From assembly GCF_020085105.1 (NCBI RefSeq), contig NC_058062.1:4924945-4988944 (forward strand): DNA of 64,000 nucleotides. Reading direction: 5' to 3'. This document shows positions 61,925-64,000 of the stretch, in pieces. The notes below the pieces were generated by a model. That model had not been told where the DNA came from. It did no database searches and saw nothing but the letters and a program-made list of their open reading frames with translations. Source of the DNA: Siniperca chuatsi (lineage: Eukaryota > Chordata > Actinopteri > Centrarchiformes > Sinipercidae). The position numbers and the translations under genes are program-made. Every line of letters starts with the position of its first letter. Within the stretch, counting starts at the first letter, position 1.

Positions 61925-62372
61925 CTTTAAAAGGGACAATTGACCCCAAAATCAAAAATACATATTTTTCCTCTTACTTGTAGTGCCATTTATCCATCTA
62001 TTGTTTTGGCGTGAGTTGCCATATTTTGGAGATATCGGCCCGTAGAGATGTCTGCAATTTTTGAATATAATGGGACTATGTGGCGCTCGGCTTGTGGTGC
62101 CCAAAGCGCCAACACTGCTGTTGAAAAACTCAACAGCAATGTCTCTTTCCAAAAATTACCCGGCTACTCAAGATAATCCACAGATTTGTTGTGAGCATTT
62201 TCATGTAGGGACTATTTTCTTTCTACTAATAGTTTCTATATGGAACTGTTCATAACAAGGTCTGGTCGATATCTCCAAAACTCGGCAACTCACACCAAAA
62301 CAATCTAGACGGATAAATAGCACTACAGGTAAGAGGAAAAATATGTATTTTTGATTTTGGGTTCAATAGTTC
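61925..62372. mobile_element. Inverted-repeat element in the presumed setd1a 3' UTR
   Basis: The left end TGACCCCAAAATCAAAAATACA, TTTTTCCTCTTACTTGTAGTGC and the right end GCACTACAGGTAAGAGGAAA, TATTTTTGATTTTGGGTTCA are inverted over about 50 bases. The pairing extends inward (GGAGATATCGGCC against GGTCGATATCTCC). No ORF, about 445 bases. Confidence 0.75.
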
Positions 62373-63213
62373 AAAGGACTTTACTCTCATCCAGACAGAA
62401 GGTTGTGACAAATCAGGAGAGTGACGCAGTCGAGAAGGGACAGTTTTATAGGGCTGGTGAACCACAAGCCACTAAGGACAGTGGGTGGGTACACTGAAGC
62501 TCATTTCACTGTAAGATGCTTACAGCTAATGCAACTAAATACCATTAATAACAGCAACAGTAATATTATTATATAATACTATGAAATGAAATTTAAAAAA
62601 AAAAGCTCCAAAACAATCTTCACACTTGGAAATCTTGCATAACTGAAGACCAAATTAATTGAAGTTTGTCATCTTAAAAGTGCGCCCTTAACAAGCGCTT
62701 TTAAAAACCCTGAATTTGACTGATATTCCTGTGCGTCTGTGTGCAGATCTGTGTGGGTCGGTGGTTACAGGGAGGGATTTGACACTGGAAGAGTGATCCA
62801 GGCTGTGGTTTACGTGATACCAGCATTTTGTTTTTCAGTTTTCATTGTCTTCCTTCAAACGGATATTGGCATGGAAATAGAAAGACCTTTCATGCCTGTC
62901 TCCATGGAACAACTTGGTTGGAACATATTACCCAATCAAGTAAAATAATACTGCCACAGAAAAGCTAAAACAGAGGCCCCCTCATAGTATTCACATGCCA
63001 GGTAACTCACTGGCTTGTGAAACTATCAAGTTGAAAAGTGCAAGTGTGTGCGTCTCTGTTGCCTGGGTATTGTGAGGACGGCTGTGAGGCCATCCGGAGG
63101 AGTGGCGGGGGGTTTTTGGAGGGTGGCTTTGTTTCGAAATACACTCTGAGGAGGGTGAACCAGGTGTCCAGGTCTGGCTGGCCGTTGCAAAGTGAGGAAC
63201 TGAAGCGCGTCCA

Positions 63214-64000
<787 letters not shown>

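Noticed and set aside
62739-62948. 69-codon plus-strand ORF with a hydrophobic segment
   Set aside because: No splice context, no family resemblance, and it lies in the presumed setd1a 3' UTR.

Overview
The window is about 64 kb of euchromatic chromosome from a ray-finned fish, most likely a spiny-rayed (percomorph) teleost. Genes are split by GT-AG introns, protein sequences are vertebrate, and introns and spacers are full of short terminal-inverted-repeat elements, Tc1, L2-type and RTE-type elements typical of teleosts. I saw no bacterial, organellar or viral segment, no LTR element and no CRISPR array.

Layout: prr14 (minus, 3' end beyond the left edge; coding 246-6520, upstream exons to about 8240); cd2bp2 (minus, 9472-12353); a sesquipedalian/PHETA-family gene (plus, 16651-18339); a 6-kb gene-poor stretch with an RTE LINE tail (about 20985-21655) and several repeats; mylpf, the fast-muscle myosin regulatory light chain (plus, 24866-28904); tbc1d10b, a Rab GTPase-activating protein (minus, 33062-40355, noncoding first exon near 41433-41600); hsd3b7 (minus, 43624-54076); a repeat-rich spacer with a nearly complete Tc1 transposon (58709-60291); and the last exons of setd1a (minus, 63214 to beyond the right edge). 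Exon coordinates were worked out by hand from splice sites and reading phase. For the seven genes all phases close, giving 383 aa (cd2bp2), 264 aa (PHETA-like), 170 aa (mylpf), 913 aa (tbc1d10b) and 366 aa (hsd3b7); prr14 (at least 1171 aa) and setd1a are cut by the window.

PRR14, CD2BP2, TBC1D10B, MYLPF, HSD3B7 and SETD1A all lie in human 16p11.2 (recalled knowledge), so the window is a compact conserved-synteny block. The PHETA-like gene is the exception, since its human relatives lie elsewhere. The genes do not form one pathway: they cover heterochromatin tethering, U5 snRNP splicing, endosome-to-Golgi traffic, fast muscle contraction, Rab inactivation, bile acid synthesis and H3K4 methylation.

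I found no convincing new system. The most unusual items are repeat structures: a composite inverted-repeat element found nested, un-nested and alone in one window; an inverted-repeat element with an internal 41-bp tandem array ending about 30 bp from the hsd3b7 exon 1 splice donor; a retroposition-like poly(A) scar just upstream of hsd3b7; and a Tc1 element with intact catalytic residues but a frameshifted C-terminus.
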